A program made the position numbers and the translations under genes. Below the pieces are notes generated by a model. The model did no database searches, was not told the DNA's origin, and worked only from the letters and a program-made list of their open reading frames with translations. A DNA stretch of 7,001 bases, from assembly GCA_947254385.1 (NCBI GenBank), contig CAMYCP010000066.1, forward strand, positions 1-7,001. Direction: 5' to 3'. This DNA is from an uncultured Filifactor sp. GTDB lineage: Bacteria > Bacillota > Clostridia > Peptostreptococcales > Filifactoraceae. Below are positions 6,952 to 7,001 of the stretch, one piece after another (position 1 is the first letter of the stretch; each line of letters opens with the position of its first letter).

Positions 6952-6964
6952 AAGTATAATACTT
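6952..6964. promoter_or_regulatory. Perfect 13-base palindrome in the flavodiiron leader (possible operator over a -10)
   Basis: AAGTAT-A-ATACTT reads the same on both strands around position 6958 and lies about 80 bases before the flavodiiron start. On the minus strand it contains TATACT (6953-6958, 5 of 6 to a -10 box), but no -35 at good spacing is visible; the closest is a poor TTTGTT. It could be an operator for a redox or metal regulator, but does not match the PerR, Fur or Rex consensus as I know them. Confidence 0.3.
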
Positions 6965-6981
6965 GATTTCATCAACAAATA

Positions 6982-7001
6982 AATAGGAATTTTTTCCTAT
7001 T
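6982..7001. terminator. Hairpin at the window edge, possible terminator of the upstream gene
   Basis: AATAGGAA (6982-6989) and TTCCTATT (6994-7001) form an 8-bp stem with a four-base T loop on the plus strand (A loop on the minus strand). On the minus strand the stem is followed by a moderately T-rich TATTTG. It may be the 3' end of a terminator for a gene beyond the right edge. The stem could extend outside the window, so its strength and direction are uncertain. Confidence 0.35.

Noticed and set aside
6890..6955. A sigma-A promoter for the flavodiiron gene built on TTGAAC
   Set aside because: A TTGAAC hexamer is present on the minus strand, but no acceptable -10 lies 16-18 bases downstream; the nearest TATCTT is about 21 bases away. 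I therefore do not assign it.

Overview
The window is a compact, AT-rich stretch of bacterial chromosome in which every supported gene lies on the minus strand. The set includes a flavodiiron protein, a RecD2-type helicase without RecB or RecC, a tsaB-rimI pair, strong AGGAGG-type ribosome binding sites and TTG starts. Together these point to an anaerobic low-GC Firmicute (Clostridia/Tissierellia-like). The genus cannot be named from the sequence alone.

In the direction of transcription (right to left), a monocistronic A-type flavoprotein gene (flavodiiron protein, 5595-6872) comes first. About 130 bases of AT-rich leader precede it, holding a 13-base palindrome and, at the window edge, a hairpin. 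A strong intrinsic terminator (about 5537-5581) follows its stop codon. A short promoter-bearing gap (5448-5536) then leads into five closely packed genes. These are a PHP-domain phosphoesterase (4638-5447), the RecD2-like helicase (2370-4595), a class I PLP aminotransferase of the aspartate aminotransferase Iγ type (1151-2341), tsaB (442-1134) and rimI (9-461). Gaps within the cluster are 42, 28 and 16 bases, and tsaB and rimI overlap by 20. They are probably one operon, which may continue leftward beyond the window; tsaD would be a usual neighbour.

The flavodiiron protein would protect an anaerobe by reducing O2 or NO. The five-gene operon is mixed housekeeping: nucleic-acid 5'-end/phosphoester turnover (PHP), DNA repair unwinding (RecD2), amino-acid metabolism (aminotransferase), t6A tRNA modification (TsaB) and N-terminal protein acetylation (RimI).

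I see no mobile element, CRISPR array, tRNA, rRNA or clearly novel multi-gene system. The points most worth a second look are a perfect DnaA-box match overlapping the proposed -35 element of the operon, a PHP protein whose metal core looks intact while several family-typical residues are Asn, the operon's unusual gene content with no tsaE beside tsaB, and the palindrome in the flavodiiron leader.
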